A DNA stretch of 64,000 nucleotides from Psychrobacter sp. I-STPA6b (GCF_020662265.1 NZ_VEWM01000070.1:62001-126000); one strand, 5' to 3'; positions 54,321 to 63,464 are shown, numbered from the stretch's first letter. Numbers and translations: made by a program. Notes: generated by a model from the letters alone, not told the origin.

Positions 54321-55001
54321 ATGAACTTTATTCACCAGTTTGGACTGACATTTATGGCATTTTTTGCCATTATGAACCCTATATCCAGTTTACCTGTTTA
54401 TATCAGCCTCACTGCTGATGATGATCCTAAAACAGCCAAAGCCATTGCCAGAAAAGGGCTGATTTTAGCATTTTGCATTACTGCTATTTTCGCCTTAGGT
54501 GGACAATATATTTTCTCCATGTTTGGCATTACCTTACCAGCACTTCGACTGGCAGGTGGCTCATTAGTATTTTTAATTGGCTTTCACATGTTGCAAGGTC
54601 AAAGCTCTCCCACACATCGTATTACCTCAGACCATGACAACTCGACTCAATCAAATGCGAATAACCCTAATAATACAAATCAACAAATCACCGACCCTGA
54701 TAAATTAAATGTTGCCATTTCACCATTAGCGACGCCTCTATTAGCAGGTCCGGGAACAATTGCCACAGCAATGAGCTTAACGGCACACCACACCATGACA
54801 GATATGATGATCACCATCTCAGCATTTGGTGTACTATGTGTTATTACCTATGTACTGTTTTTATATAGCAAAACCATTGTTAAACTCATTGGTGACAATG
54901 CTATGAATGTCATGACGCGAATGATGGGACTTATCTTGGCAGTCATTGGCGCACAGATGCTCATTTCAGGATTACAAGGCGCTTTTAAAGTGCTGGCTTA
55001 A
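54321..55001 (+). CDS. MarC-family integral membrane protein
   Basis: The 226-residue protein has six membrane helices and the MarC pattern: FMAFFAIMNPISSLPVYISLT in the first helix, FGITLPALRLAGGSLVFLIGF, and ISPLATPLLAGPGTIATAMSL in the fourth, each half holding a conserved Asn-Pro or Pro-Gly pair. The function of the family is unclear: the early link to multiple antibiotic resistance was not supported. A polar insertion rich in Asn, Ser and Thr (about 97-122) enlarges the central loop. Confidence 0.92.
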   Translation: MNFIHQFGLTFMAFFAIMNPISSLPVYISLTADDDPKTAKAIARKGLILAFCITAIFALGGQYIFSMFGITLPALRLAGGSLVFLIGFHMLQGQSSPTHRITSDHDNSTQSNANNPNNTNQQITDPDKLNVAISPLATPLLAGPGTIATAMSLTAHHTMTDMMITISAFGVLCVITYVLFLYSKTIVKLIGDNAMNVMTRMMGLILAVIGAQMLISGLQGAFKVLA

Positions 55002-55061
55002 AATTCACCAGCGACTTAGCTTAGTTTATTAGTTTAATCATTACCAATAATAAAAGCTGGC

Positions 55062-55994
55062 TTATGTGGTTGCTTGACGTAAGCGCATTAAGCCTTCTTG
55101 TTGCACAGTGGCAACCAATTTACCATCTTGCCAAAACTGTCCATGATTCAATCCCTTAGCATGTGATGTGGTATCACACCACATGTCATAAAGTAGCCAC
55201 TGATTAAGGTCAAAGGGACGATGAAAATGCATCGAATGGTCAATACTGGCAGCTTGTAGCCCCTTGGTCATAAAGCTAATACCATGAGGCATCAGTCCTG
55301 TACCCACCAAGTAAAAGTCTGAGGAAAATGCCAGCAAGGCTTGCTGTATTGCCGTTGGTTGCTCTCCTAGCTCATGTATGCGTAGCCAGTTTGCTTGTCT
55401 GGGGCGCATAGGCTTGGGATTAATAGGGTTACGAGGTTTAACAGGTTTTATTTCAACATGGCGATGGCGCATAAAACGTGCTTTTAGTGCATCGGGGATA
55501 TCCCCCACAAAAGCTTCTTTTAGACGTTGCTCTGTTAACAAGTCTTCTGGTGGTGGATAAGCTGGCATCTCCTCTTGATAATCTAACCCTCCCTCCATGG
55601 GAGAAAAAGAGGCAATCATAGAAAAAATCACCTGCTCAATCAGCTCTCCTGTTTGAGACTCCTTATATTGCACAGCAATAACTTCTCGAGCAGATAGGCT
55701 ACGCCCATCACGCAAACGTCGTACTTGATAGATAACAGGATGATTGATATTGCCACTACGCAGAAAATAACCATGAAATGAGTGGCAAGGCTTATCTTCA
55801 TTTAATGTCTTGGCAGCAGCCATCATTGCTTGTGCTAGTACTTGTCCACCAAAAATACGCTTTCCCACATAGTCATAACTTTGCCCTTCAAAAACATCTT
55901 CTTCAATCTGAGTAATATTTAGTGTGTTTAGCAGTTGCTCTACCAATGCGGCATAATGAGGAGTATGTTGGTTCTCAAATGACATTTGTGACAT
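55062..55994 (-). CDS. tesB: Acyl-CoA thioesterase II
   Basis: TesB hydrolyses medium- and long-chain acyl-CoA. The two hot-dog domains are visible: GKRIFGGQVLAQAMMAAAKTL and HSFHGYFLRSGNINHPVIYQV, then SLSAREVIAVQ in the first half; SIDHSMHFHRPFDLNQWLLYDM (with the catalytic Asp region), then AKGLNHGQFWQDGKLVATVQQEGLMR in the second. The length is 310 residues against 286 in E. coli, with an extra loop at about 165-200. Monocistronic, convergent with the marC-type gene. Confidence 0.94.
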   Translation of the reverse strand: MSQMSFENQHTPHYAALVEQLLNTLNITQIEEDVFEGQSYDYVGKRIFGGQVLAQAMMAAAKTLNEDKPCHSFHGYFLRSGNINHPVIYQVRRLRDGRSLSAREVIAVQYKESQTGELIEQVIFSMIASFSPMEGGLDYQEEMPAYPPPEDLLTEQRLKEAFVGDIPDALKARFMRHRHVEIKPVKPRNPINPKPMRPRQANWLRIHELGEQPTAIQQALLAFSSDFYLVGTGLMPHGISFMTKGLQAASIDHSMHFHRPFDLNQWLLYDMWCDTTSHAKGLNHGQFWQDGKLVATVQQEGLMRLRQATT

Positions 55995-56262
55995 AGATGA
56001 TTACTCTCTAACTAAAATTAGCAAATGAGGTGGTCATAGTTCATAAAAGGTATGGTCAAAATCATATGGCTGCTACCTTAACAGCTTTTCAATAAATTCG
56101 CCCTGACTGTTTAGTTTTATTTAATTTTTCGCAATAAATAGACAGTATTTTACCTGATAAACGGTATCATATGGATAGAAAACTGAGCGTACAAACGTAT
56201 CACTTTATCTAAAATTATGGCATCATAGACACATCTTTTTTACTATAGTTTGACGATTACTC

Positions 56263-58959
56263 ATGCTTACTAAGATTTTAAAAAATAGTCTCCGTAAACC
56301 CTTAAACGCCCTAGTTGGCTCACAAAAAAAACGACATACATCCCAAGACAGACCATCGGTGATTCCAGCATCTGGACGCTCTGTCAATCAGCTGTATCGC
56401 AAACTATCTGGACAAGCATTAAGCGTAGCAGTAAAACCAAAAGTTTTTGGTGAGCTACCTGAGATCAACCAAGATACACCAGCATTAACTTTTTATGTAT
56501 TACAAGAATACTCTCGTTCAAACAGTATCCTAATTGATTTACAGACACATGAACATCGCTTACCTCCTGCCTTGGTGGCAGTAAAAGATGAGGCGCATCA
56601 TATTCACGAAAATGCTGCCATCATATTTTTACATCATCCACATGCGACCGAGTCTCAAATATCTCCAAGACTACATCGTTTAGTCACCGCCTGTCTACAA
56701 TACCCAGAGCTAGAGATTAATATTGTTCCTGTTTCTATTTTATGGGGACGTGCGCCAGAAAAAGAAGACTCCTTATTCAAACTATTAATGGCAGATAACT
56801 GGGAAGACCCTAGTATTACCAAACAACTATTTAACATTGGGGTGATGGGTCGAGATACCTTTGTACAATTTCATCCTGCACAATCCCTGTGCCAACTAAT
56901 TCAAACCATACATAGTGCAGAGTGTACGGATAATGCGGCTATGCCTTCCACAAGCAAGGCTTTAATAACAGCCCCACAAGCCAATCTGGAACTCACTCGA
57001 CTTGTACAGCAAAATCTCCGACACTACTTAGATAAACAACGTGCAACCATGCTTGGTCCAGACTTATCTGATAGACGCAATCTGGTCGATAAGCTTATTT
57101 ATTCACCAGCCATTAAGCATGCTTGTGAGCAAGAAGCAGAAAGAGAGAATATCAATCTACGAGATGCTCGCCGCATTGCTCGCGGCTATGCTGATGAGAT
57201 TGTGAATGATTACTCATATCCTATCATTCGTTTTTTTGATCGCTTTTTAACATGGTTGTGGACACAGCTTTATGATGGTGTTGAAGTGCATCACTTTGAG
57301 CGAGTTCGAGAGCTGGCGACAGATCATGAGATTATCTATGTGCCTTGCCATCGTAGTCATGTGGACTATTTGCTACTATCCTACGTCATTTATAAGCGAG
57401 GGTTAAGCATACCTTATGTGGCAGCTGGCAATAATTTAGACGTACCAGTTTTAGGACCTCTATTACGTGGTGCCGTGGCATTTTATATTCGCCGTAGTTT
57501 TCGAGGTAATGCCTTATACACAGCGGTACTACGTGAATATTTACACACACTAATTACCCGTAACACACCCATTGAATACTTCATTGAGGGTGGTCGCTCA
57601 CGCTCTGGGCGCTTACTACCCCCTAAAATGGGAATGCTGGCAATGACGGTACATAGTCAGTTACGTCATAGCAATAAGCCAGTGGTCTTTATTCCAACTT
57701 ATATTGGCTATGAACGTATCATGGAAGGTGGTACTTATATTGGTGAACTTAAAGGCAAACCAAAAGAGTCTGAATCTATCATGAGTTTGCTAAAGGTCAG
57801 CCGTAAGATTGAACGCATTTTTGGGCACGTACATTTAAGCTTTGGTACTCCCCTGCATCTTAGCGAATTTATGCGAAAATTTGATGTGCCTGCCGATAGC
57901 TTGCCTGCTGATAGGACCGACACGCCATTAGAGAACAATGCAACTGCAATGATTGACAATATCGGTGTCAAAATCATGCAGCACATTAATAAGGCAGCTG
58001 TGGTTAATCCTGTTTCTCTGTTATCTTTGGTACTTTTATCTGCTCCTAAAGCAGCCTTAGATGAAGATATCTGCCGTGAGCAAATCGCCCTATATCAACG
58101 ACTTGCCAAAGAACTACCCTATGATAGCGATACCACGGTAACAGATAAGTCACCGCAAGCTATCATTGACTATGGTATCAAGCTAAAACTGATAGAACGA
58201 ACCCCACATATCCTCGGTGATATCATTCAAATTACAGATAAACAAGCACCATTACTCAGCTATTTCCGCAATAATATTCTGCATGTTTTTATCTTGCTGT
58301 CTTTCTTAGCTGCATTGGTTGCCAGAAATAACCGTATTGAGCGCAAACGCTTAGATACTATCGTTGTACAGCTTTATCCATTTTTACAAAGTGAGCTGTT
58401 CTTATACTATCCTGCCCGTAACCTAACAGAAATTGTCCACCAAAAAATTGATAATCTGATTGAACATGGACTAATTATCGACCTTGGTAATGATATGCTT
58501 GGTGTACCTGAGATTAATAGCAAACCTTACCAGCAACTTGCTGTATTAGCCACGCCCATTGAGCAAAGCCTTGAGCGTTACTTTATGACTCTTGCACTAT
58601 TAGCACAACAAGGCTCAGGTAACTTGACTGCACAACAAGTGGTTGATTTAGGGCATCTATTAGGTCAACGCTTGTCTGTACTCTATGCTGATGGTATTCC
58701 AGACTTTTTTGATCCTGCATTATTTACCAGCTTTGTTAATGCACTTATCCGTCTGGATTATCTACAAAAAGAAGAAGAAACAGGTCTACTAAGATTTGAC
58801 CATCGTATTCAAGATATTGCCCGTCATGCTCGCTATGTACTCAGTCCCAGTATGATGCAAATCTTGGAGCAAGTCGCCAGCTTAACGGATGATGAAATTG
58901 AACATGCCATCACTGAAATTAACAATAAGAAACAACGTAAATTTAGCTTAAAACGCTAA
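56263..58959 (+). CDS. plsB: Glycerol-3-phosphate acyltransferase PlsB
   Basis: PlsB makes lysophosphatidate, the first committed step of phospholipid synthesis, at the inner membrane. The acyltransferase block I HRSHVD is at residues 363-368 (His363 and Asp368), followed by the block II-type GAFYIRRSFRGN-like GAVAFYIRRSFRGN, block III FIEGGRSRSGRLLPPK and block IV VVFIPTYIGYERIMEG. The large N- and C-terminal regions characteristic of PlsB are present, and 898 residues is slightly above the usual 807-830. A small acidic ORF follows 38 bases later. Confidence 0.97.
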   Translation: MLTKILKNSLRKPLNALVGSQKKRHTSQDRPSVIPASGRSVNQLYRKLSGQALSVAVKPKVFGELPEINQDTPALTFYVLQEYSRSNSILIDLQTHEHRLPPALVAVKDEAHHIHENAAIIFLHHPHATESQISPRLHRLVTACLQYPELEINIVPVSILWGRAPEKEDSLFKLLMADNWEDPSITKQLFNIGVMGRDTFVQFHPAQSLCQLIQTIHSAECTDNAAMPSTSKALITAPQANLELTRLVQQNLRHYLDKQRATMLGPDLSDRRNLVDKLIYSPAIKHACEQEAERENINLRDARRIARGYADEIVNDYSYPIIRFFDRFLTWLWTQLYDGVEVHHFERVRELATDHEIIYVPCHRSHVDYLLLSYVIYKRGLSIPYVAAGNNLDVPVLGPLLRGAVAFYIRRSFRGNALYTAVLREYLHTLITRNTPIEYFIEGGRSRSGRLLPPKMGMLAMTVHSQLRHSNKPVVFIPTYIGYERIMEGGTYIGELKGKPKESESIMSLLKVSRKIERIFGHVHLSFGTPLHLSEFMRKFDVPADSLPADRTDTPLENNATAMIDNIGVKIMQHINKAAVVNPVSLLSLVLLSAPKAALDEDICREQIALYQRLAKELPYDSDTTVTDKSPQAIIDYGIKLKLIERTPHILGDIIQITDKQAPLLSYFRNNILHVFILLSFLAALVARNNRIERKRLDTIVVQLYPFLQSELFLYYPARNLTEIVHQKIDNLIEHGLIIDLGNDMLGVPEINSKPYQQLAVLATPIEQSLERYFMTLALLAQQGSGNLTAQQVVDLGHLLGQRLSVLYADGIPDFFDPALFTSFVNALIRLDYLQKEEETGLLRFDHRIQDIARHARYVLSPSMMQILEQVASLTDDEIEHAITEINNKKQRKFSLKR

Positions 58960-58997
58960 AGTTTCCGTTTCTATAAAGGCTTTAATGAGGTAAAAAT

Positions 58998-59216
58998 ATG
59001 TGCAATGCTTGTGGAATGAACCACTTTGACGATGATGACATTGATTATGATGATGAAGAATTGATGGCAAGTTTAGGAATAGATGACTCAAACAGTGCAT
59101 CTAAATTAGCTACTGTATCTACAAACTCTAACCAAAGCAGTCCAAATACAGCATCAATTTTTGTGGCTGTTAATAATGTGAGCACTTATAAAAGTGGTGT
59201 GTCATTAACTGAATAA
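58998..59216 (+). CDS. Small acidic CxxC protein, function unknown
   Basis: The 72-residue protein starts MCNACGMNHF, with a CxxC pair at residues 2 and 5, then a dense acidic stretch (DDDDIDYDDEEL, about 11-22), and a Ser/Asn/Thr-rich remainder. A short GAGG lies ahead of the ATG. The CxxC-His-acidic layout could bind a metal, or the peptide could be a precursor, but nothing adjacent would modify it. Its closeness to plsB suggests co-transcription. I do not recognise a family. Confidence 0.6.
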   Translation: MCNACGMNHFDDDDIDYDDEELMASLGIDDSNSASKLATVSTNSNQSSPNTASIFVAVNNVSTYKSGVSLTE

Positions 59217-59268
59217 AAAATTAACTTCATAAAAATTTGACTGGGCAAAATAAGTTAGAGTAAATATT

Positions 59269-59982
59269 ATGCAGTTTTTTTTAAGCACCAAAAGCCTGAA
59301 TAACAAAGCCATTTTGACATCTTTGCTAATGGCTAGCCATGCCCTTATGCCCAGTCAAGCTACTGCTACTGACAATCATCTTCCTTTAATTCCCAGTCAC
59401 ATCCTTCAATCAACAGAAGAAGATTTTCAACAAGATGCAGATATTATCAGACTGCAACATTTAAAATACTGGGTAACGCAAATAGAAGATTATCAACAAA
59501 AAACAGGGCATTATCCATTCCAAGGTCAAGCAGATGTTCCCATTTACGTTTTTGTTGCCACGCCACAACAACAAAAATATATTACCCAAGCACCTCCACC
59601 ACCTGCCAAAACTTACTCAATGAAAAACTTTGTCGATACATTAGAGGCAGGATTAGGTCATCAGATTGATGAGTTTTATGACCCTCAATATGCACCCGAT
59701 GTAAAACCCAATTTTTATATGTATATGGTCGATGGTGATAACTACTATTTTGCGGTGCATACCCATCAACAATATCCATTTAGCAAAATCATTGGTCGCA
59801 ATTATAATAAAATAGAAGTATCTAATATCTATAATAACAGTGCTAATTTGGTTCTACTCTCTAATCAATTATTCCCGTCACCATCTTTTAATCAAGCAGT
59901 AACAATGCCCATCAAAAAGGAAGGATTTTTTAGACAACGTGAAAATAAAACCTTGCATATCAGTCAAGAAAGTAACCAGTAG
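59269..59982 (+). CDS. Predicted exported protein, function unknown
   Basis: The 237-residue protein has an N-terminal signal (hydrophobic about 14-28, possible cleavage after SQATA). The mature part has the helix LQHLKYWVTQIEDYQQKTGHYPFQ, a pattern that superficially resembles the helix-then-YP turn of pseudopilins, then a Pro-rich AQPPPP-like stretch and a long beta-rich C-terminal half ending in a basic tail. No pilin cleavage motif is present. I cannot assign a family. It is separated by 52 bases from the preceding small ORF. Confidence 0.7.
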   Translation: MQFFLSTKSLNNKAILTSLLMASHALMPSQATATDNHLPLIPSHILQSTEEDFQQDADIIRLQHLKYWVTQIEDYQQKTGHYPFQGQADVPIYVFVATPQQQKYITQAPPPPAKTYSMKNFVDTLEAGLGHQIDEFYDPQYAPDVKPNFYMYMVDGDNYYFAVHTHQQYPFSKIIGRNYNKIEVSNIYNNSANLVLLSNQLFPSPSFNQAVTMPIKKEGFFRQRENKTLHISQESNQ

Positions 59983-60171
59983 CACTTTTTATTTCTTCTA
60001 CTTATCCAATCGCCAATAGCCCTTAATCTGATTGTTTTTTAATTGCATTTCTCTATGGAAATTTGCTACCATCTAGACTGATGATGTAATAGTTTTGTAT
60101 TGAGCCAACTATATATGCACTCAACTATAGATAAGCAACCTTATCTAAGACTTTTTTAACCTGACCCCTCC

Positions 60172-60192
60172 CTGTCGTCATGTTTACGACAG
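60172..60192 (+). other. Hairpin at the ribosome-binding region of the kelch-like gene
   Basis: CTGTCGT pairs with ACGACAG around a seven-base loop and ends seven bases before the start codon at 60199, where a Shine-Dalgarno would be expected. None is visible. A short ORF (ATG at 60180, eight codons) runs from the hairpin loop into the start. This might control translation. Confidence 0.4.
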
Positions 60193-60198
60193 TTAATT

Positions 60199-61599
60199 AT
60201 GAATGAGAAAACTTTTGATGATAACCAATTTACTGGCGATTCAAATTCTTTAACCTCCAAAATCAAACCTTCCTTACAACCTGCTAAAACGCCAATTTTT
60301 GACTTTGATAAGCAAAATCCTTGTCAAAATAACCACTGGCTAAACCCTGCCATTGCTGAATATCAATCCTTATCTGATAGTGAAAAACTCACCTTCCAGC
60401 AAGCCTATCAAGACTTTAAACACCCCTTTATTGCCGATTATCGACTCGCTAAGCACTACCCTGAGCGTCATAAACGCATACAACAAAACCCCACCAATCT
60501 CACCAATCCTTATTGGCAGTGGGTCGTTCGACATGAATTACCAGCATGCGACATTCGTCAGTTAATCCATGACGACACCTTAACTAACCGTGATACACCA
60601 TTTGATAAAAGAGTGCCACTGTGGTGCTTTGAGCGTATGGGGCAAACTCATACCACGTTACCAGATGGGCGAATTATCTTTATTGGTGGCGAGTTTGATG
60701 ACAGCTATGACCCTGATTTTTGTATTTATAATGATGTGGTGGTCAAATATCCTGATGGTAATATCGAAATTTATGGTTATCCAAAATCCATATTTCCGCC
60801 CACTGACTTTCACAGTGCCACACTGGTTGGTGATGAGATTATTATTATCGGTTCGCTCGGTTATCCTGAAGACAGACGTTTTCAAACGACGCCTGTTTAT
60901 GCGTTAAATATCCATAGTTATACCATCAGAGTGGTTGAAACACATAACAATATCTATCCCATAGCATGGATAAATAAACACACCGCTACCTTAAAAGACA
61001 AACAAATCATTATTAGCGGTGGACGGCGACTTGGTGAGGATACGCCATTGCTGGAAAATATTGATACATGGGCATTGAATTTATCCACCTTAAAATGGAA
61101 AAACCTAAGTCAACGACAACCTCAACGTGCTTCTCAAACACCAGTCAATAGACAGTGGCAACAGTTTTATGTGATACGAAAAGACCAGCAATTTTTGCAT
61201 ATTGATGAGATAAAAAATTTGCTTGATTTAGAGGAACAATTAGCCAAAATAGACAATGACACCTCAACTGAATATCAGCAAATAAACACTGAATATCAAT
61301 CGACTGTTCAACAACTCACTGAAGCGTTGGGCGGAAAGCCTGATTTGCATAGCTATCAAAGTTTATGTATTCCACCAATTCACCATGACATCATCAGCCA
61401 TGATTATGAGGATTTACATGCCGATGCAGTGGTAGAGATTGATGGTGTACGCATTCGTTATCAGTGTGAATACGATAATATCCAAGTGGTTATAGAGGGG
61501 CAATTAGCAGAGGATATTGTCGAGTTACTACAAGAGAACTTACGCCATAAACTGACAAAAATCGAAAAAATGGCGTGTGAGGTGGTAGAAGTAGTGTAA
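60199..61599 (+). CDS. Kelch-like beta-propeller protein, function unknown
   Basis: The 466-residue protein has no signal peptide. The middle (about 145-320) has kelch-like units: TLPDGRIIFIGGEFDD, DFHSATLVGDEIIIIGSLGYPEDRR with TTPVYALNIHSYTIRVVE, and TATLKDKQIIISGGRRLGED, with DTWALNLSTLKWKNLS. The N-terminal 130 residues are unlike kelch and rich in Asn and Pro. The C-terminal 50 residues form a separate small domain (VEIDGVRIRYQCEYDNIQVVIEG, then a helix). The last 37 codons of the gene are duplicated at 62760-62873 and 63512-63625. It converges on the TPR-like genes. I infer a cytoplasmic binding role but cannot name it. Confidence 0.8.
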   Translation: MNEKTFDDNQFTGDSNSLTSKIKPSLQPAKTPIFDFDKQNPCQNNHWLNPAIAEYQSLSDSEKLTFQQAYQDFKHPFIADYRLAKHYPERHKRIQQNPTNLTNPYWQWVVRHELPACDIRQLIHDDTLTNRDTPFDKRVPLWCFERMGQTHTTLPDGRIIFIGGEFDDSYDPDFCIYNDVVVKYPDGNIEIYGYPKSIFPPTDFHSATLVGDEIIIIGSLGYPEDRRFQTTPVYALNIHSYTIRVVETHNNIYPIAWINKHTATLKDKQIIISGGRRLGEDTPLLENIDTWALNLSTLKWKNLSQRQPQRASQTPVNRQWQQFYVIRKDQQFLHIDEIKNLLDLEEQLAKIDNDTSTEYQQINTEYQSTVQQLTEALGGKPDLHSYQSLCIPPIHHDIISHDYEDLHADAVVEIDGVRIRYQCEYDNIQVVIEGQLAEDIVELLQENLRHKLTKIEKMACEVVEVV

Positions 61600-61870
61600 A
61601 ACTTTACTCTTCCCCTAGCCCTCTGTTTTTAGGGACTTCTACTTAAAAAAACCCAACCACCTGTTGAGCTGTGTATAGGGAACAGACAGGTGGTTGGGTT
61701 GTTTTATATTGATGATATATTTTATAAGTGGACAATTTACACTTGTATTGCATCCATAACTCAATAATTATGAATTAATAATAGCTAAAGCTCTTTCATT
61801 CTCAGGCTCTAACTCCAAAAGTTTGCTGGCATAGTACTTCTTTTGTTCTTCAGTCAATACAATTTCAGGT
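61486..61870. repeat. Direct repeat, copy 1 (3' end of kelch gene, terminator, 3' end of TPR-like gene)
   Basis: This block recurs at 62758-63140 with an offset of 1274 bases. It covers the last 37 codons of the kelch gene, the terminator and the C-terminal end of the TPR-like gene. Few differences are seen in the non-coding part, and mostly silent ones in the kelch part. Confidence 0.9.
61650..61704. terminator. Strong bidirectional terminator after the kelch gene
   Basis: A perfect 15-pair stem, AACCCAACCACCTGT / ACAGGTGGTTGGGTT, with a 21-base loop. A run of A precedes it and GTTTTAT follows, so it can stop the kelch gene (plus) and the TPR-like gene (minus). Confidence 0.9.
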
Positions 61871-62196
61871 GGACCACCAAAATCTAATATAGCACGCAGG
61901 GTATTAGTATTATTACTATCCAACATATGTGCTTTGATTAAATAATATAGAGACAGTTGTTGAGACCCATCAATATAATGATAAAAAAACTGGTACAGAA
62001 ATGAAATCATCTCAAACCAAAAAGATATATTTCTTTTATATGCGACTTCAACTATCAAACCTAAAGCAAATAGCCCACAGTCATCTTTTAAATCAAAAAA
62101 TAATTTTTTTACTGATTCTTCATCATTCTCAAGGCTTATAAGTACTCTAAATATACTTTCATATTCATTATTTAGAAATATTTCTCTATGGTTCAT
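61768..62196 (-). CDS. TPR-like small protein, paralogue 1 (diverged)
   Basis: This 142-residue protein shares its C-terminal 30 residues (LTEEQKKYYASKLLELEPEN, then ERALAIINS) almost exactly with the two paralogues to its right, while the first 75 residues differ strongly. The C-terminal half includes a TPR-type helix pair (LSLYYLIKAHMLDSNN). Shine-Dalgarno AGGATC is well placed. The combination of fixed tail and variable head is what one sees in allelic or immunity-type families, but no partner toxin is evident. Function unknown. Confidence 0.75.
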   Translation of the reverse strand: MNHREIFLNNEYESIFRVLISLENDEESVKKLFFDLKDDCGLFALGLIVEVAYKRNISFWFEMISFLYQFFYHYIDGSQQLSLYYLIKAHMLDSNNTNTLRAILDFGGPPEIVLTEEQKKYYASKLLELEPENERALAIINS

Positions 62197-62289
62197 AAGA
62201 GATCCTAATTTTTAACCCAACCTATACTAATGAAATAATTTCCACTACTATCAATAAAGCAGGGTATCTCAACAGCTTTGGTTACACCA

Positions 62290-62712
62290 TTATGAATTAA
62301 TAATAGCTAATGCTTTTTCATTCTCAGGCTCTAATTCCAAGAGTTTGGTAGCATAGTGCTTCTTTTGCTCTTCAGTTAATATATAATCTGGTGCTTCACC
62401 AAAGCTTAGGATGCCATTGATCAAAGAAATATCCCTAGGCTCTAACTCATGAGCTTTGTTGTAATAATATAAGGCAGAGAAAGTGGCACCCTCTAAGTGA
62501 GTTAAAAATGCTGTACATAATACTCCTAATTTAATATACCAAAAAGCAGTATTTTCTTTCTTCGCAATTTCTTCTAAAAGAGTTAATAAGTATATACCAT
62601 AATCCTCAAAGTTGTTCATCATGAATGCAGTTACACCATCTTCATCTAACGCCATAATGTAATCTAATATCTCATTATGCGGTGAAAACCGTGATAATTT
62701 ATATTCTTCCAT
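62290..62712 (-). CDS. TPR-like small protein, paralogue 2
   Basis: 140 residues, about four-fifths identical by eye to paralogue 3. Differences cluster at residues 12-42 and 66-80, while MEEYKLSRFSP, TLLEEIAKKENT, SALYYYNKAHELEPRD and the whole C-terminal third are constant. The segment ALYYYNKAHELEPRD is a TPR-like helix. Shine-Dalgarno AAAGG is nine bases before the ATG. The promoter region lies head-to-head against a fragment of the kelch gene. No paralogue has a signal peptide, so they are cytoplasmic. Confidence 0.8.
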   Translation of the reverse strand: MEEYKLSRFSPHNEILDYIMALDEDGVTAFMMNNFEDYGIYLLTLLEEIAKKENTAFWYIKLGVLCTAFLTHLEGATFSALYYYNKAHELEPRDISLINGILSFGEAPDYILTEEQKKHYATKLLELEPENEKALAIINS

Positions 62713-62759
62713 TTTAATTTTGCCTTTGATATGAATCTTTTACTCAGCATAATACCTAA

Positions 62760-62873
62760 GTGGTAATAGAAGGGCAATTAGCAAAGGATATTGTCGAGTT
62801 ACTACAAGAAAACTTGCGTCATAAACTGACAAAAATCGAGAAAATGGCGTGTGAGGTGGTGGAAGTAGTGTAA
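62760..62873 (+). pseudogene. Duplicated 3' fragment of the kelch-like gene, fragment 1
   Basis: Thirty-seven codons plus stop keep the frame of the kelch gene's end (GTG VIEGQLAKDIVELLQ and on). Compared with the intact gene only one residue change (Glu to Lys) is seen against about seven silent differences. No ribosome-binding site or long ORF leads into it, so it is treated as a silent fragment. Confidence 0.85.
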
Positions 62874-62923
62874 AACTTTACCCTTCCCCTAGCCCTCTGT
62901 TTTTAGGGACTTCTACTTAAAAA

Positions 62924-62978
62924 AACCCAACCACCTGTTGATCTGTGTATAGGGAACAGACAGGTGGTTGGGTTGTTT
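62924..62978. terminator. Second copy of the bidirectional terminator
   Basis: Same 15-pair stem as at 61650-61704, displaced by 1274 bases, with one difference in the loop. Confidence 0.9.
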
Positions 62979-63041
62979 TATATTGATGATATATTTTATA
63001 AGTGGACAATTTACACTTGTATTGCATCCATAACTCAATAA

Positions 63042-63464
63042 TTATGAATTAATAATAGCTAATGCTTTTTCATTCTCAGGCTCTAATTCCAAGAGTTTGC
63101 TGGCATAGTGCTTCTTTTGCTCTTCAGTTAATATATAATCTGGTGCTTCACCAAACCATAGGATGCCATTAAGCAAAGAAACATCTCTAGGCTCTAACTC
63201 ATGAGCTTTGTTGTAATAATACAAAGCAGAGTGATTAGCACCATCTATATAACATAAATTCGCCGTACACAGTGCCCCTAACTGAATGTACCAAAAAGAG
63301 GTATTTTCTTTCTTTGCAATCTCCTCTAAGAGGGTAAGCATATATAAGCCATAATCTTCAGTATTTTGTAGTATAAATGATACTACCCTGTCATTATCTA
63401 ACGACCTCATATAGTCTATTATTTCATTAGAGGGCGAAAACCGTGATAATTTATATTCTTCCAT
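63042..63464 (-). CDS. TPR-like small protein, paralogue 3
   Basis: 140 residues, the closest relative of paralogue 2, with the same constant N-terminal 11 residues and C-terminal third and the same two variable windows. The segment HSALYYYNKAHELEPRD is TPR-like. Shine-Dalgarno and upstream region are shared with paralogue 2. It converges on the second terminator copy. Function unknown. A role as immunity protein or as a partner of the kelch-like protein is a guess from layout only. Confidence 0.8.
   Translation of the reverse strand: MEEYKLSRFSPSNEIIDYMRSLDNDRVVSFILQNTEDYGLYMLTLLEEIAKKENTSFWYIQLGALCTANLCYIDGANHSALYYYNKAHELEPRDVSLLNGILWFGEAPDYILTEEQKKHYASKLLELEPENEKALAIINS

Larger units (their letters stand above)
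62290..62873. repeat. 752-base tandem repeat, copy 1 (TPR-like gene 2 plus kelch fragment)
   Basis: Aligns with 63042-63625 at a constant offset of 752 bases. It comprises the TPR-like gene, its 47-base upstream region (identical or nearly so) and the 37-codon kelch fragment. Confidence 0.9.
62758..63140. repeat. Direct repeat, copy 2 (kelch 3' fragment, terminator, TPR-like 3' end)
   Basis: Partner of 61486-61870. Homology to the kelch gene starts abruptly at AAGTGGT, immediately after an in-frame TAA, which marks the junction of the duplication. Confidence 0.9.

Noticed and set aside
59269..59982. Exported protein as a pseudopilin
   Set aside because: The helix and YP turn resemble pseudopilins, but no prepilin cleavage site (Gly before a Phe/Met-Thr-Glu core) is present.
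62760..62873. Kelch gene fragment 1 as a small gene starting at GTG
   Set aside because: No Shine-Dalgarno, and the GTG directly follows a stop at the recombination junction. It is better explained as a fragment.
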